Source: Arcuatula senhousia (taxonomy: Eukaryota; Mollusca; Bivalvia; Mytilida; Mytilidae). From it: a stretch of DNA of 64,000 nt. Every line of letters begins with the position of its first letter. Position 1 is the stretch's first letter. The notes under the pieces were generated by a model. It ran no database searches, had not been told where the DNA came from, and was given only the letters and a program-made list of their open reading frames with translations. Made by a program: the position numbers and the translations under genes. The stretch is from the NCBI GenBank assembly GCA_963971305.1, contig OZ020313.1, positions 27,196,602 through 27,260,601 on the forward strand. The letters run 5' to 3'. Shown here in pieces: positions 37,000 to 47,329 of the stretch.

Positions 37000-37560
37000 C
37001 ACTGTGTGGGAGCGAAACCGAAACTTGGTACTAGTTGAAGCGAGGATCACCAACTGACAAACGTCACTGGGGTCAAGAAATTTTATTTTATTCTTATTTA
37101 AGCATCTTTCAAAGCTGGAAAAGGAGTCGTTTGAAGCATTAGATAGTTGGGAGAGTGTGTGTCTTTGAGCTAAGTCGTACAAAAGAAAAAAAAAAAAAAT
37201 TTTGCTTTTGTACATGTATTAAAATCATTTCAATATGTGGATCGTGTCTTTTTGGCACATATTCCATATTCTTTCGTTTTTAATATGTTAAAACGAGATG
37301 AAAAAAGTTGACCTAGTACCGGCGAAAAATGAGATTGACAGATCAAACATCATAAAATTCAATGATTTAACGAATATTTGATTGAAAAAATGGTACATTA
37401 TGTTTAATCTGTTTAACTATTAATAAAAATATGAGAAAAGAGGGCCTTGGGTCTGAAATCCCTCTAAAATCTTTGGAAACAAAATCGGATTGGTGTACGG
37501 CAGCTGATTGTTTTGTATAAAATTCGATGTACGGCAGCTTAAAAAATAAAGTATACGGCA
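37000..37560 (+). repeat. Left inverted arm of the 4.3-kb element
   Basis: Outer end CACTGTGTGGGAGC. The inner part contains three GTA(T/C)ACGGCAGCTT-like motifs (37495-37565). Open frames over it are mirrored in the right arm and have no protein features. Confidence 0.7.
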
Positions 37561-38299
37561 GCTTGTTATATGAATAAGTAGAATCTTATCATATTTGCCA
37601 TTTACTGACAATTTACACTGCATATTAGAAAAAAAACATGATAGTACATCTGGGACAAAAGACCCACATGCAACAGTCTTGGTTTTTTTTTCTGTCACAT
37701 GTAGTCGACACGACCAAAAAGATGTTACTACAAGTATTCACTTATCCGTGACATGCTGCAGCATATAGAGTTATCTGATCCGAAAATGTATGGATGCAAA
37801 GGGTTACCAGGTAATACAGGATTCCAACTTGTCTTGAAACAAATATATGTGCAAAAATTTTACATATGAATTTACAATTTCAGCATTCATATAGATGCGT
37901 CTGAACATATCAGTATATATGACTTTTCAGCTTAACATTTACATTAAGAACAGTCGACCCTTATTATTGTTCAATGTTGCCTGTAAAGGGTTCGAGGGCT
38001 GGGTAGGTAGATAAGGATTTCGTTGGGGGATGCAACAAAAAATATATATGCGCTAATACGAGCAGCTTTTAAAGATTGAAAGAGACTCGTCATATCATAT
38101 TGTAGAGCAATTTTATTTGGTGGATGGATGTTTTTTTTTCTTTCTGGATACGTTTTCAGGAAAAAAAATATAAATATACTCACAATTTCAAGACAAATGG
38201 AGTAAAACAAAATTACCGACCGTACATTACTCGACAAAATCATGCAGGTTTAAGACTAACGTAGAATTTTAATCAGCTTTACTTGGAACACATTTTTAT

Positions 38300-38700
38300 G
38301 CCCCATCTATGAAAGTACGGGGGCATATAGTGTTCGGGTCTGTTCGTCCGTCCGTCCCGAATTAGGTTGAAGTTACTTTACTATGAAGGAAGTTTGGTAT
38401 CATCGTAAAACTTTATGCATAAACTTTGTACACATATAAATCAGTATATGAACAAACAAAAATCATCATAAAATTGTACATGTCTCAACATCTTCATGGT
38501 TGACTGATCATGCACAGAAAAAGCGGGCGTTATACTTAGGTTTACCTTAAGTTGAAATTACTTAATCATGAAGGAAGAATGGTATCATAAAACTTTAAAA
38601 ATCAAATTATACTTTTGGAATCAACTTCATGATTTGGTGATTGTGGGGGGGGGGGGGGTCAAATGGTGCGAGATGGGGCATTTTGTCTCATGGACCTATT
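38300..38700 (+). repeat. Dispersed repeat with CGTCCGTCC start and G14 tract
   Basis: Contains GGGGGCATATAGTGTTCGGG and CGTCCGTCCGTCC (38328-38360). The phrase ATGAAGGAAGTTTGGTATCA (38382) recurs at 38569 (ATGAAGGAAGAATGGTATCA), showing an internal duplication of about 187 bp. A run of 14 G at 38645-38658 follows. The 139-codon frame at 38568-38987 crosses this repeat and is not considered a gene. Confidence 0.5.
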
Positions 38701-38809
38701 CTTGTTGTAAATGTAATGGTGGATTAAACCGGCTTTATGGTGCCAACTTTCCACCTCCAATGCTCAAATCAAATAAAATCATAGATATCTACAATACAAC
38801 AAAGTTGCA

Positions 38810-39265
38810 GAGGGTATTATGTTTTTGGGAAGAGCCCTATGTAGTCATAAAACTATCTGATTTTCGCGTTTTTTTATCGTTTAGACAGGGTAAATCAGTC
38901 AAGCAATATTCCTACCAGAAGATCTTTTGTAGAATATCCATCAGGTATGATTGTACCTGTGATATTTATACAGGTTGTCTAAACTAAAATGTACATCTTA
39001 TGTCCCTGTAATAATTACGATATATATCGATACACCGTCGCCAGTCGATGTACACTCAAGCATTGGTGACCTTTTACCGTTGATTTAATCAATACATCAT
39101 AAAAGCTCATGTGCTCGGAGCCAAATTACGGATTTCTTAACAAATGTTTAAGCGGACGGAGAAAACAAACAAAATTGATATGTTTCAAGTTGATTAAAAA
39201 CAGATCGTTTTGTATTTTAGTGCTTAGAGTTAGCTCTGCCTTTTAACGCTTTAGCGCTTTGATTA
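38810..39265 (+). repeat. Dispersed repeat R4, copy 1
   Basis: Reverse-complement homology to 60470-60885. Blocks in order: CCTATGTAGTCATA, GTTTAGACAGGGTAAATC, CCTACCAGAAGATC, TACAGGTTGTCTAA, TCAAGCATTGGTGACC and AAATTACGGATTTCTTAACA. Moderately diverged, ends not defined. Confidence 0.6.
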
Positions 39266-39825
39266 TTTGTCCATTCGTCAGTCCGTCTATGATCACAGTT
39301 TGTAAGCACAACTCCTCTGAAACTACTCAACAGATCATAACGACACTTGGTATGCAAGAAGAATACCATATGTAGTTGTGCATATTATTACATTTTTTAT
39401 TAATGAAATTTTAAAGGCTGATCTAAAGGATATTATGTATAGTCCAATAGTTGAACGCATGGATATGTAAGTGTGCTCACCAACTTAAGGTTCTTTCATG
39501 GAGTATGTTTTTGAATCTAAAAATCTTTTAATAGTGCTCTTTAATTTTGAATGGGCATAATGAAAAAACACAAAATGAAAACGTTTCTGAAGTGGAAAAA
39601 AACATCCAAACAAAAAGGAATTTTTAAATATGCAAAAATTTTCTGCTGTATTTTGCAATTGTAATTATAAGTATCATTACTAAGACGACTAAAAAGTTGA
39701 TTCGGGGTATCACCCAACTATGACACCATATAACATTGTAAAGGTACTTTAGTCATTTAGTTAATGAAAAAATCCTATTTTTGAATAAATACAAAGGCTA
39801 AACCACACTTATATAAAGGAAGCAA

Positions 39826-40303
39826 AGGTACTTATGGGGCATCCGAATGTCAAACGCCCGAAAAGATAAAGAAAAACCAGTCAACGCCAACGAGAGCAGA
39901 ACAAAAAACAGACAACATATAACACAAATATACAAAAATCTTAAAAGCAAGGCAAAACAAAAATCTATCACAGACCACCATCTGCTCTCATCTAAGAGAT
40001 TGAAATCCCATATTTGTCTATGACCGCATGGTGTCTACCATACAATTTCTTGAGTGAAGACAGCAATTGAGGAGCAACACAACCCTGTCTAAGCAATTTT
40101 TGTGTCGGGCGTGACGTTCTGTCTAGGAAATCGATGCAAGTCCTGCTAGCTCTGGAGTAACGAATTAATTGTGATACGTAAACGCCATAAGCTGAAGCGG
40201 GCGAAATGTCGGTACACAAGAATGGAAAGTTGAAGTCTTCACGAAGTTTTCCTTGAGAGTATTTCGAAATAAATCCGTAGTGTCCTTTATCTCAATTCCT
40301 AAA
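39826..40303 (-). mobile_element. Penelope-like element: RT C-terminus (open) plus 3' tail
   Basis: From 40303 on the minus strand an RT C-terminal segment is readable. The frame 40219-39992 gives SPASAYGVYVSQLIRYSRAS, FLDRTSRPTQKLLRQG, and SLKKLYGRHHAVIDKYGISI with no stop. The tail follows down to the common terminus at about 39826, with an internal deletion of the middle tail. It is inserted inside the 4.3-kb TIR element, so it is younger than that element. Confidence 0.75.
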
Positions 40304-40829
40304 TGTTTAGAATAGGAATAAAATGTGAAAAAAGAGTGTATACAGCGGTATCTTCAAAACATTGTTGGTTCTTTCTTCTGAAACAGTAAGGGCCACAACC
40401 TAAAATGCAATGGAAAGCACCATTTAGCGGATATAAATATCATTTTAAAATTTCATAACAAATGCTTGGACACTACAACATTACTAGTATTTGAGTAAAA
40501 CTATTTGTCCAGACAAACTTTGTCGTTTTCGGCCTCTCTGACCCCTAATTCGGTGCTTAAATGGTTAGAGACAATGCAAATCTTTATGAAAAGTGCAGAC
40601 TGGAGAGGGAACTGGGTCTTACATTCTGTTATTAGAAAGGTGGACGGGATTTAGGAACTACATACGGTACAATACTAATTACAACCAATAGCCTTCAGAG
40701 TAGTAAATGGTCTTTTTTCTTGTTATTTACAGACCCAATACACTTATTAACATCTAAGTCGTTTTTTTATCTTGTATGTCACAATGAAATGCGATATATA
40801 ACTAATAACAAAAACATAAATAGTCATCT

Positions 40830-41304
40830 TCACAAGTGCCGTACAGCAAAACATTATACAAATCTGCAAGTACCCGTACACTTGTTTCATAAGCTGCCGT
40901 ATACCAATGCGATTTTGTTTCCAAGATTTTAGAGGGATTTCAGACCCAAGGCCCTCTTTTCTCGTATTTTTATTAACAGTTAAACAGATTAAACACAATT
41001 TACCATTTCGTTCAATCAAATATGCGTTAAATCATTGAATTTATGATGTTTGATCTGTCGATCTTATTTTTCGCCGGTACTAGGTCAACTTTTTTCATCT
41101 TGTTTTAACATATAAACCTTTTGTACGACTTAGCTCAAAGACACACACCTTCTCAACTATCTTATGCTTCAAACGACTCCTTTGCCAACTTGAAAAGGTG
41201 GTTTAAATAAGAATAAAATAAAATTTCTTGACCCCAGTTACGTTTGTCAGCTGGTGATCCTCGCTTCAACTAGTACCAAGTTCCGGTTTCGCTCCCACAC
41301 AGTG
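40830..41304 (-). repeat. Right inverted arm of the 4.3-kb element
   Basis: Reverse complement of 37000-37560, shorter by an internal deletion. Confidence 0.7.
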
Positions 41305-41309
41305 AACAA

Positions 41310-42985
41310 GAACATTACAAAAAAATATGTGCTTTAATAAAAGATGAAGTGTTCCTCTCTAATGCTTTTCTGTGAAACCCAATGGCTCTTCTCTCGCTTA
41401 CTCGTTCGTTGCCCCTGGGGCATTACACATGGAATACCTTGTTTTTGATATTTTGTATCGAGCCTTCTGATTGGCCGCATTACATTTGTCTAATGCAATT
41501 TAAACATGATTCTATATTCAAACTTTATGAAGTACAAGATCAGATACTAAAAGCAAAAAGAACAAATTCATACCAAATGTCCCAGGGGTGATCAATGGGT
41601 AGGCAAGAGAAGAACCCCTGGGTTTCCGACGATGGATAATGTCATAATTCGTTTAATTATTCTGGATTTGCCCCTGGTCAGACAGCTATATATCAAAAGA
41701 TGTATAACAACATAATTATTTACCCTTTTTCACATATGTGTCTATATTATCTCTCACACATCACCATCATTCCATTCAGAAAACTTAGAGTAGTATAAAT
41801 TTACACGCCATCTTTGTTGCTGGGTTCAACAGAATTTGTAGTGTGCCAATTGAACAAAGACAGAAGTTTTCCAATGGAGGTACATACCCACGTGCCTTCT
41901 TGATTTCGATCATTAGCTCCAATCCAGTAAGCTGTACAACAGAGTGATATATTACCATGTCTTTAATGGATGGCTCATCGTGGTTTAAAATCAAAATGTT
42001 AAGGTCATTCAAAATAAATCTAAGCTTCCCGCGTAGTTTTTGTCTAAAATAGATGAGGCACGGTGGCTTCTAACTTATGTTTTATTAGTCCATAAAGTGT
42101 ATGAAGCAACTTAGCACATTGTTAATATGCATAAAAAGTGATGAGTGATGAGGCTGGTAAAAGTGATGAAGCAGGTGCTTTTTTATTTTTATTTTTTTTG
42201 AAAAAAGATAAAAAGGAACAATGAGGCTGCCTTAGAAGAGATAAGCCCAGAGATGAGGCAAGGGCCCAAGAAGCTTATACTTTTTCCATTTTGCTTTACT
42301 CGGGTTCAGAAATAAATTACCGCTACATCACTATTCGTTTAGCCATTTCATACTACAAGTTAAAATGTAAAGAAAACGGACATAAATCTTAATGACGGTA
42401 GATTATAGATAGAAAAGCTGAAAAATTTGACTTGAGATCTGAATGTCATTGACTTTACATAAACAAATTAAAAGTATAATTTTCGTAACCAAAAAAGGGG
42501 TATCAAGCTTTCAAAAATTATTACAGAACGTTGTCAGTAAATGCAGTAAATTGATCGAAACATAAAATGTAGAAATGTGTACTAATGGGGCAAAACAAAA
42601 CGCAGATAATTTGCATTCTTTAAAACTACTGACTATGCTGTTAAAAGTTACAGTCTTTTCAATTTTTTAGTATTACACGTGGAACCAGCTTGAAACTTTT
42701 ACAGTTAATGTGTTTAGGCAATACAGTCATGTTTTGGAACACAATATGAAGCTGGTTCCGCGTGCAAGGCTTTACTTCCGGGAAACTTTCCCATATGAAC
42801 AATGTTTAATCATTTGCGGTGATTTATGTCAAGCACCATTTACTAAAACATAAGTAAGTCTCTAAACTACACACATCCATGTTAAAAAATAGAAACATAT
42901 AGCTTTCCAACATGACATTTTGTGATAGAATTATTTCCTTAAGTTTATTTTTGACTTTAACGGTGGGCTGAAAAGGAGTCTAATC
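41310..42985. other. Non-coding DNA, no recognised feature
   Basis: Short open frames (41382-41591 plus, 41785-42012 minus) lack domains and splice support. The segment 42140-42280 is purine-rich with several GATGAGGC/GATGAAGC words. Confidence 0.35.
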
Positions 42986-42989
42986 GCAA

Positions 42990-44060
42990 CCCATCCTGTT
43001 GTCACAAATATTGTGTGAGAGTTTCATTAATATCTAATTAAAGGTTAAGGTAGATTTGCAAATAAGAGATAGATACCCCATTGTCATCTAACATCTAAGT
43101 CGATGGTTTGCTCTGGGAAACCCAAAAATGAGCCTGATCAATTTTCAAAATAATTATGTAAAAACTGCATGAAAATCATTTGAGAGGTTAAGGTAGAGTT
43201 GTGAATAGGAAATCTTCTAATGGCCATGTTTTGTAATGGAAAACTCCAAATATCAATCTGATCACATTTGAAATAAAAGGTGCATATTTTCATTTTGTCA
43301 AAAAAGATAATATGAACATTTCATGAAAATAACTGAGGTGTTTTTGGGGAGTAGCGGATAAGATATGGGTGACCAGCGGACACCCCTAACACTATATACA
43401 TCCACTTTATAGCGGTATCATAACTATAAGAGCTGTGATTCCAAATAGGACCTCCAAAGTCAGTTTAAAATAAAAGGTGCACATCACATCTGTATTACTT
43501 TACAAACATTCTGTGAAATATTCATGAAAATCCATTCAGCCGATCAGGAAGAGTATCAAATGAGGGAGTAAAAAGTTCATATTTTTGCGTTGTAATTTGA
43601 TATTCAGTATTTTTTTTGTTTCCGTGTATTATATGTTTTTTTGTTTCTGATCTTAAGGACTTTGACATTCGGATGCCCCATTGGTATCTCTGCTTCTTTC
43701 AATGAAAACACTAACAATCAATCTGATCTAATGTAGAAAAGATATGAGATGAATGTCTATATTATGTTTCGAAACCTGTGTTCAAGTTTTATGAAAATAC
43801 ACTTAGTGTTTAAGGAGATGTAGCAGATAAGAGATTGGTAGCCCCTTGTTATCAAATGGCACAAGTCTTATTTTGTGATAGGGAAACCTAAAACGTAAAC
43901 TTTATCAAATTTAAAATAGGTGTACATTTGTATTATGTCATAAACATTGCATGAAATATTTGTGAAAATCCACTTATTTGTTTGGGATTTGTGGGTAGGA
44001 AATGGGTACCCTGAGGTGTAATGGACAGTCCGATACACAGGCGTACAAACTAATCAATTT
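42990..44060. repeat. Degenerate tandem repeat, unit about 150-200 bp
   Basis: A phrase made of TTTCATGAAAAT(A/C), GAGG or AGG, GGTAAGG/GATAAGAGAT, and later TGATCAAATTTGAAATA with AAAGGTGCA.AT recurs near 43042, 43190, 43330, 43520, 43795 and 43970. It is strongly diverged and interrupted by a Penelope-like tail at 43595-43705. Confidence 0.5.
43595..43705 (+). mobile_element. Penelope-like element 3' terminal fragment
   Basis: Very short copy of the tail (TTGATATTCAGTATTTT, TTTCCGTGTATTATATG, GACTTTGACATTCGGATGCC) ending exactly at CCCCATTGGTATCTCTGCTT. It is an extreme 5' truncation. Confidence 0.65.
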
Positions 44061-44099
44061 ATCCCCTAACTTTCAAGACGAAGGTAAACAACAACGGTA

Positions 44100-44900
44100 A
44101 AAAATGCATTCAAAATTCTACTGGTTGATGATAATGATAAGTAGTTGTAAGAATATGGATTCTAAAACATACCAGCGGCAAAACTCTGTGCCTTTGTTCT
44201 TAGAAAATATCTCTGTTTGTGTGTCAGGCTCGGCCAGAACAGCACCTTGTGTTTCACAAATACTCTGCAACAAGATCAATGTAAGTCATTTTTAAAATAC
44301 ATTTTAAAGACTATAGGTTACACTCATTAGATATTGATCAAAAGCAAAAATATTCAATTCGATATGATAAAAATCTGTATCGCATCACTTATAGCTGTAC
44401 ACCTGATTGTGCTGATTTCCCATAAAGGAGATCATGGATATCAATTTTCGCGTTCATTTTTGTTTTATTAATCGAAAATTATGAATTAAACATCCCAACA
44501 AAAACACCCTTTTACATGTAATAGTAACTGTCTATAGAATGATGCTGTATGCAAAATTTCAAGAGAATGGAGAATACAGAGAATATACTGTTTACATGAC
44601 AGTTCATATTGATGAAAGAAATATTACTTATCAATATTGCAATTATGCTGAAACCTAATGTTATCGACTTTAAACATCAGTTTTGCAGCGTTATATATAA
44701 TATAATAAGAATAAAATCTTGTCTTAACACTAGTGCTATCCTCACAAAGAGGGCTTCTTCGACTGATCCGTTATCTACATGACCAGTTTTACGTAAAATC
44801 TAACGATGAAAACCCTGGTAAGGTGAATTTATTGGTCTGGCACAGCCAGTTTTGTGTTCAACTAACGTTGTTTTGGGGAGACCAGTGTTGTTTTGATGTT
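44100..44900. other. Non-coding DNA, no recognised feature
   Basis: The small open frame at 44104-44295 has no recognisable domain. Nothing else is supported. Confidence 0.35.
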
Positions 44901-44904
44901 ACAA

Positions 44905-45140
44905 AATAAAAATGACAAGTTCGAGACAATATATTGTGCTACGCCTGACGCGCGTTTTGTCAATTCAAGACTCATCAGAGGCGCTCTACCAAACACTATA
45001 TGATTATGAACAGCATAACGAAATAAAACCAAAAATACCAAACAGGGGAACCAAATTATTAGATGACCAACCTATGTCTAGAGTAGGAAGAACCTTAGGG
45101 TTCAGACAATTATAAAATTTGAACGGATAATATTTCAATT
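44905..45140 (-). repeat. Hammerhead-unit family 1, partial copy
   Basis: Minus-strand copy. In plus orientation the order is the tail (GACAATATATTGTGCTACGC), the ribozyme, CCAAACACTATATGATTATG, and the ACCTATGTCTAGAGTAGGAA and CAGACAATTATAAAATTTGA blocks, mirroring 63140-63412. Confidence 0.75.
44941..44984 (-). ncRNA. Hammerhead ribozyme, family 1, probably inactive
   Basis: Stem I (ACGCCT/AGGCGC in plus orientation, one wobble), CTGATGA, a shortened stem II (3 pairs) and the GTC cleavage site are kept. The GAAA box reads AAAA, losing G12. Confidence 0.8.
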
Positions 45141-45266
45141 ATGTCATTTAAATATTGAGATCTCGCTTCTAAAATATTTTGGGTAGAAAATATAAAACAT
45201 TTCTTCTCTCCAAAGGATTTTTAGTTCTCAGAATGTGATGGTTAAATACAGTAGTAGACGCAATTG

Positions 45267-45621
45267 GTATAGGTAACTTAACAGGAATTAAGTATTGCGC
45301 AACCGGAAGTCAGACTGTGACAGAGCTTGAAGCTAGATATTAAAACTTTGCTGGACTGTGATTGGATTATAATATCAACACTGGAATATCAATGTATGTT
45401 TTCAAGTTTTTAAATGGATGTAGTTTAATAAAATAAGAATAAAATTTTCCACATGATGGATAATTTTTTTGGTGATTTTTCAAACAAGGATGACATTTCC
45501 ATTAACACCGGAGAAAATTGAATGTAAACATCCGCCAGCTGAACTCGGCATTCAACAGCTCTCTCAAAAGGCGGTCAACATATGATTTGACACAATTTAT
45601 TCAATGGGAAAAAGGTTACAC
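45267..45621 (+). repeat. 355-bp direct repeat, copy 1
   Basis: Nearly identical to 46605-46960; about ten differences were counted by eye. It contains TATTGCGCAACCGGAAGTCA (45291-45310), which joins a C/EBP-type TTGCGCAA palindrome to an ETS-type CCGGAAGT, followed by GTGATTGGATTA (45357), which includes an inverted CCAAT word. This looks like promoter sequence. No reading frame. Confidence 0.75.
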
Positions 45622-45624
45622 AAT

Positions 45625-46600
45625 ATAGATTTAATTTTATTTACATCAAACACTCTTCATGGAAAGGTTGAAAGACTGGAAATAGTTGTTTGAATATAAA
45701 GGGGTAGCAATTACCATCATGTTCCCTATAGCCAAAATTATGTTTCTGTGTTTTCTTAACTCAAGCTTTTTATATCCACTTGTTTTGGTCTTCTTTATTC
45801 ATATCAAGTCTAAATGAAGTCCAGAGTCACACTATCACTTAGTATTTCTGTTTTTGGGCTCAAATAAAACACATTTTGAAAAATACATTGATTTCAATGG
45901 AATTTTATGCCACAGTCACATTATTTGTCTTCTGTGTGTCTCTTCTTATCTAAATTACTTGCCGTACTTTCTGAATAAGTCATTTAGTAAAGCCCTACTC
46001 ACAAAAGCTGAACAAACCTTTCATTGATTTCATTATTTTTTTCAACAGCTATGGACTTAGCACCAGAATCAACATTTGCGCCATGAATGCATAAGAGGGA
46101 AGAAAAATTATGGATCAATGATAGGCTTCAACTATAGTTTATAAAGCATTCTTGCTCATACGCAGGTAAATTTCTATCAAATTCTGTATAACGTGTTGAA
46201 ATATTTATGTTCATTTTTCTTTATTTACATATTGCGACATGGCAGTTAAATATATTTTAGACGGCCAATTTTCTAGGTACACAATTTTCATTCCTTTTCT
46301 CTGTTTAGAATAAATCCCCATTCAACTGCTCAATGTGGAAAATAAGTAGCAATACTATGTATCTTTCCTACTAAAAAGATAAGAATAGAAAACATTGCTT
46401 AAAATTTTGCTTATTTAGACATTGTGTGTTGTTATATTTTGTATGATTTTCATCGTTGGCCGCAGCCGAACAGTAGACATTCTTAAATCACCACAGGAAG
46501 TTAAAAAAGAGGTACAAAGATTTGAAAACTTTTCGTTATTCTTAAAAACAGATTAAAGTACAAGAAAAAAGTGTTTCGCGAACAAATATCATGCAGGCCT
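45625..46600. other. Spacer between the two direct repeats
   Basis: About 980 bp of AT-rich DNA with no reading frame, PBS or polypurine tract, so the flanking repeats do not look like LTRs. Confidence 0.4.
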
Positions 46601-46604
46601 AACA

Positions 46605-46960
46605 GTATAGGTAACATAACAGGAATTAAGTATTGCGCAACCGGAAGTCAGACTGTGACAGAGCTTGAAGCTAGGTATTAAAACTTTGCTGGACTGTGAT
46701 TGGATTATAATATCAACACTGGAATATCAATGTATGTTTTCAAGTTTTTAAATGGATGTAGTTTAATAAAATAAGAATAAAATTTTCCACATGATGAATA
46801 ATTTTTTTTGGTGATTTTTCAAACAAGGATGAAATTTCCATTAACACCGGAGAAAATTGAATGTAAACATCCGCCAGCTGAACTCGGCATTCAACAGCTC
46901 TCTCAAAAGGCGGTCAACATATGATTTGACACCACTTATTCAATGGGAAAAAGGTTACAC
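46605..46960 (+). repeat. 356-bp direct repeat, copy 2
   Basis: Same promoter-like words as copy 1. Homology to copy 1 stops at 46960, one base before the TRIM LTR begins, so the TRIM insertion truncates this copy. Confidence 0.75.
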
Positions 46961-46961
46961 C

Positions 46962-47147
46962 TGTAACGGGGTTGCCCCCCTTCGTACATTAATTAGTAGA
47001 TTTAAATAGCCAGCCTTTATCCCTGAACAAGGGAAGTACTTCTTTGGTTCAGAGGTAGAGCGCCTGACTGTAAACCTAGAGGTCCCGGGATCGAATCCCG
47101 CTCAGGACATGTCGATTTTGTGAAGTAATTCATGCTCTCCGGTTACA
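46962..47147 (+). repeat. 5' LTR of the TRIM
   Basis: Starts TGTAACGGGGTTGCCCC and ends CTCCGGTTACA. The first 74 bp are repeated exactly at 47256-47329. A TTTAAATAG word at 47001-47009 could be a TATA-like element. The 3' half is tRNA-like. Confidence 0.85.
47045..47109 (+). ncRNA. tRNA-like sequence inside the LTR (Pol III A and B boxes)
   Basis: A box TGGTTCAGAGG (47045-47055) and B box GGATCGAATCC (47088-47098; one change from the usual GGTTCGAATCC) have normal tRNA spacing. The D stem (GTTC/GAGC) and T stem pair, the anticodon-loop region reads CTGTAAA, and the 3' acceptor strand TCAGGACA is tRNA-like. The 5' acceptor strand and the 3' half of the anticodon stem no longer pair. It is therefore a degenerate tRNA-derived sequence, not a working tRNA gene. 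It could still recruit TFIIIC. Confidence 0.75.
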
Positions 47148-47148
47148 T

Positions 47149-47159
47149 TGGCGCCCAAC
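47149..47159 (+). promoter_or_regulatory. Primer-binding site, tRNA-Lys type
   Basis: TGGCGCCCAAC starts two bases after the LTR's terminal CA. It is complementary to the last 11 bases (including CCA) of animal tRNA-Lys(CUU), whose 3' end is GTTGGGCGCCA. Pairing does not continue beyond 11 bases. Confidence 0.85.
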
Positions 47160-47242
47160 TAAAAAACCCACAATGGTTAGAACAGGAAAACTAGCCAGGG
47201 TTAGTTGTGTTAAGAGTCATACATGAAGGTATGATGACTCTT

Positions 47243-47255
47243 GAGGAGGGGGAAG
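47243..47255 (+). promoter_or_regulatory. Polypurine tract
   Basis: GAGGAGGGGGAAG lies immediately upstream of the 3' LTR, the standard plus-strand priming position. Confidence 0.85.
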
Positions 47256-47329
47256 TGTAACGGGGTTGCCCCCCTTCGTACATTAATTAGTAGATTTAAA
47301 TAGCCAGCCTTTATCCCTGAACAAGGGAA
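47256..47329 (+). repeat. 3' LTR of the TRIM, truncated
   Basis: Identical to the first 74 bp of the 5' LTR, then diverges abruptly at GGGAA/CCACATC. The tRNA-like part is missing from this end. Confidence 0.85.

Larger units (their letters stand above)
37000..41304. mobile_element. 4.3-kb element with ~0.5-kb inverted ends starting CACTGTG and AACAA duplication
   Basis: The left arm (37000-37560) and right arm (40830-41304) are reverse complements with modest divergence. The right arm lacks ~100 bp present in the left at about 37190-37290. Both outer ends read CACTGTGTGGGAGCGAAACC. AACAA stands just outside both (36995-36999, 41305-41309), giving a likely 5-bp target duplication. A 5-bp duplication with a CAC...TG heptamer-like terminus is the pattern of the Transib/RAG-like superfamily; that assignment is inference. 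No transposase frame survives. The interior holds dispersed repeats and a Penelope-like insertion (39826-40303). Confidence 0.7.
46962..47329 (+). mobile_element. TRIM (miniature LTR retrotransposon) with truncated 3' LTR
   Basis: All parts of a minimal LTR retroelement are visible: a 186-bp 5' LTR beginning TG and ending CA, a primer-binding site two bases later, a 108-bp non-coding interior, a polypurine tract, and the first 74 bp of the 3' LTR. The interior is far too short for gag or pol, so movement must depend on another element's proteins. The 3' LTR breaks off at 47329, where it joins the possible coding exon at 47330-47776. No target duplication can be read because the right end is missing. 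Confidence 0.85.

Noticed and set aside
38568..38987. 139-codon plus-strand open frame
   Set aside because: It runs through a dispersed repeat with an internal duplication, a G14 tract and the R4 repeat. Its start lies in repeat sequence, and the R4 homolog at 60.5 kb does not keep the frame.
45267..46960. 355-bp direct repeats as LTRs of a retrotransposon
   Set aside because: They do not begin TG and end CA, there is no PBS after the first copy and no polypurine tract before the second, and the interior is non-coding.
47045..47109. Functional tRNA-Tyr gene (anticodon-like GTA)
   Set aside because: The 5' acceptor strand and the 3' anticodon-stem strand do not pair, and the sequence sits within an LTR, so it is tRNA-derived and not a tRNA gene.
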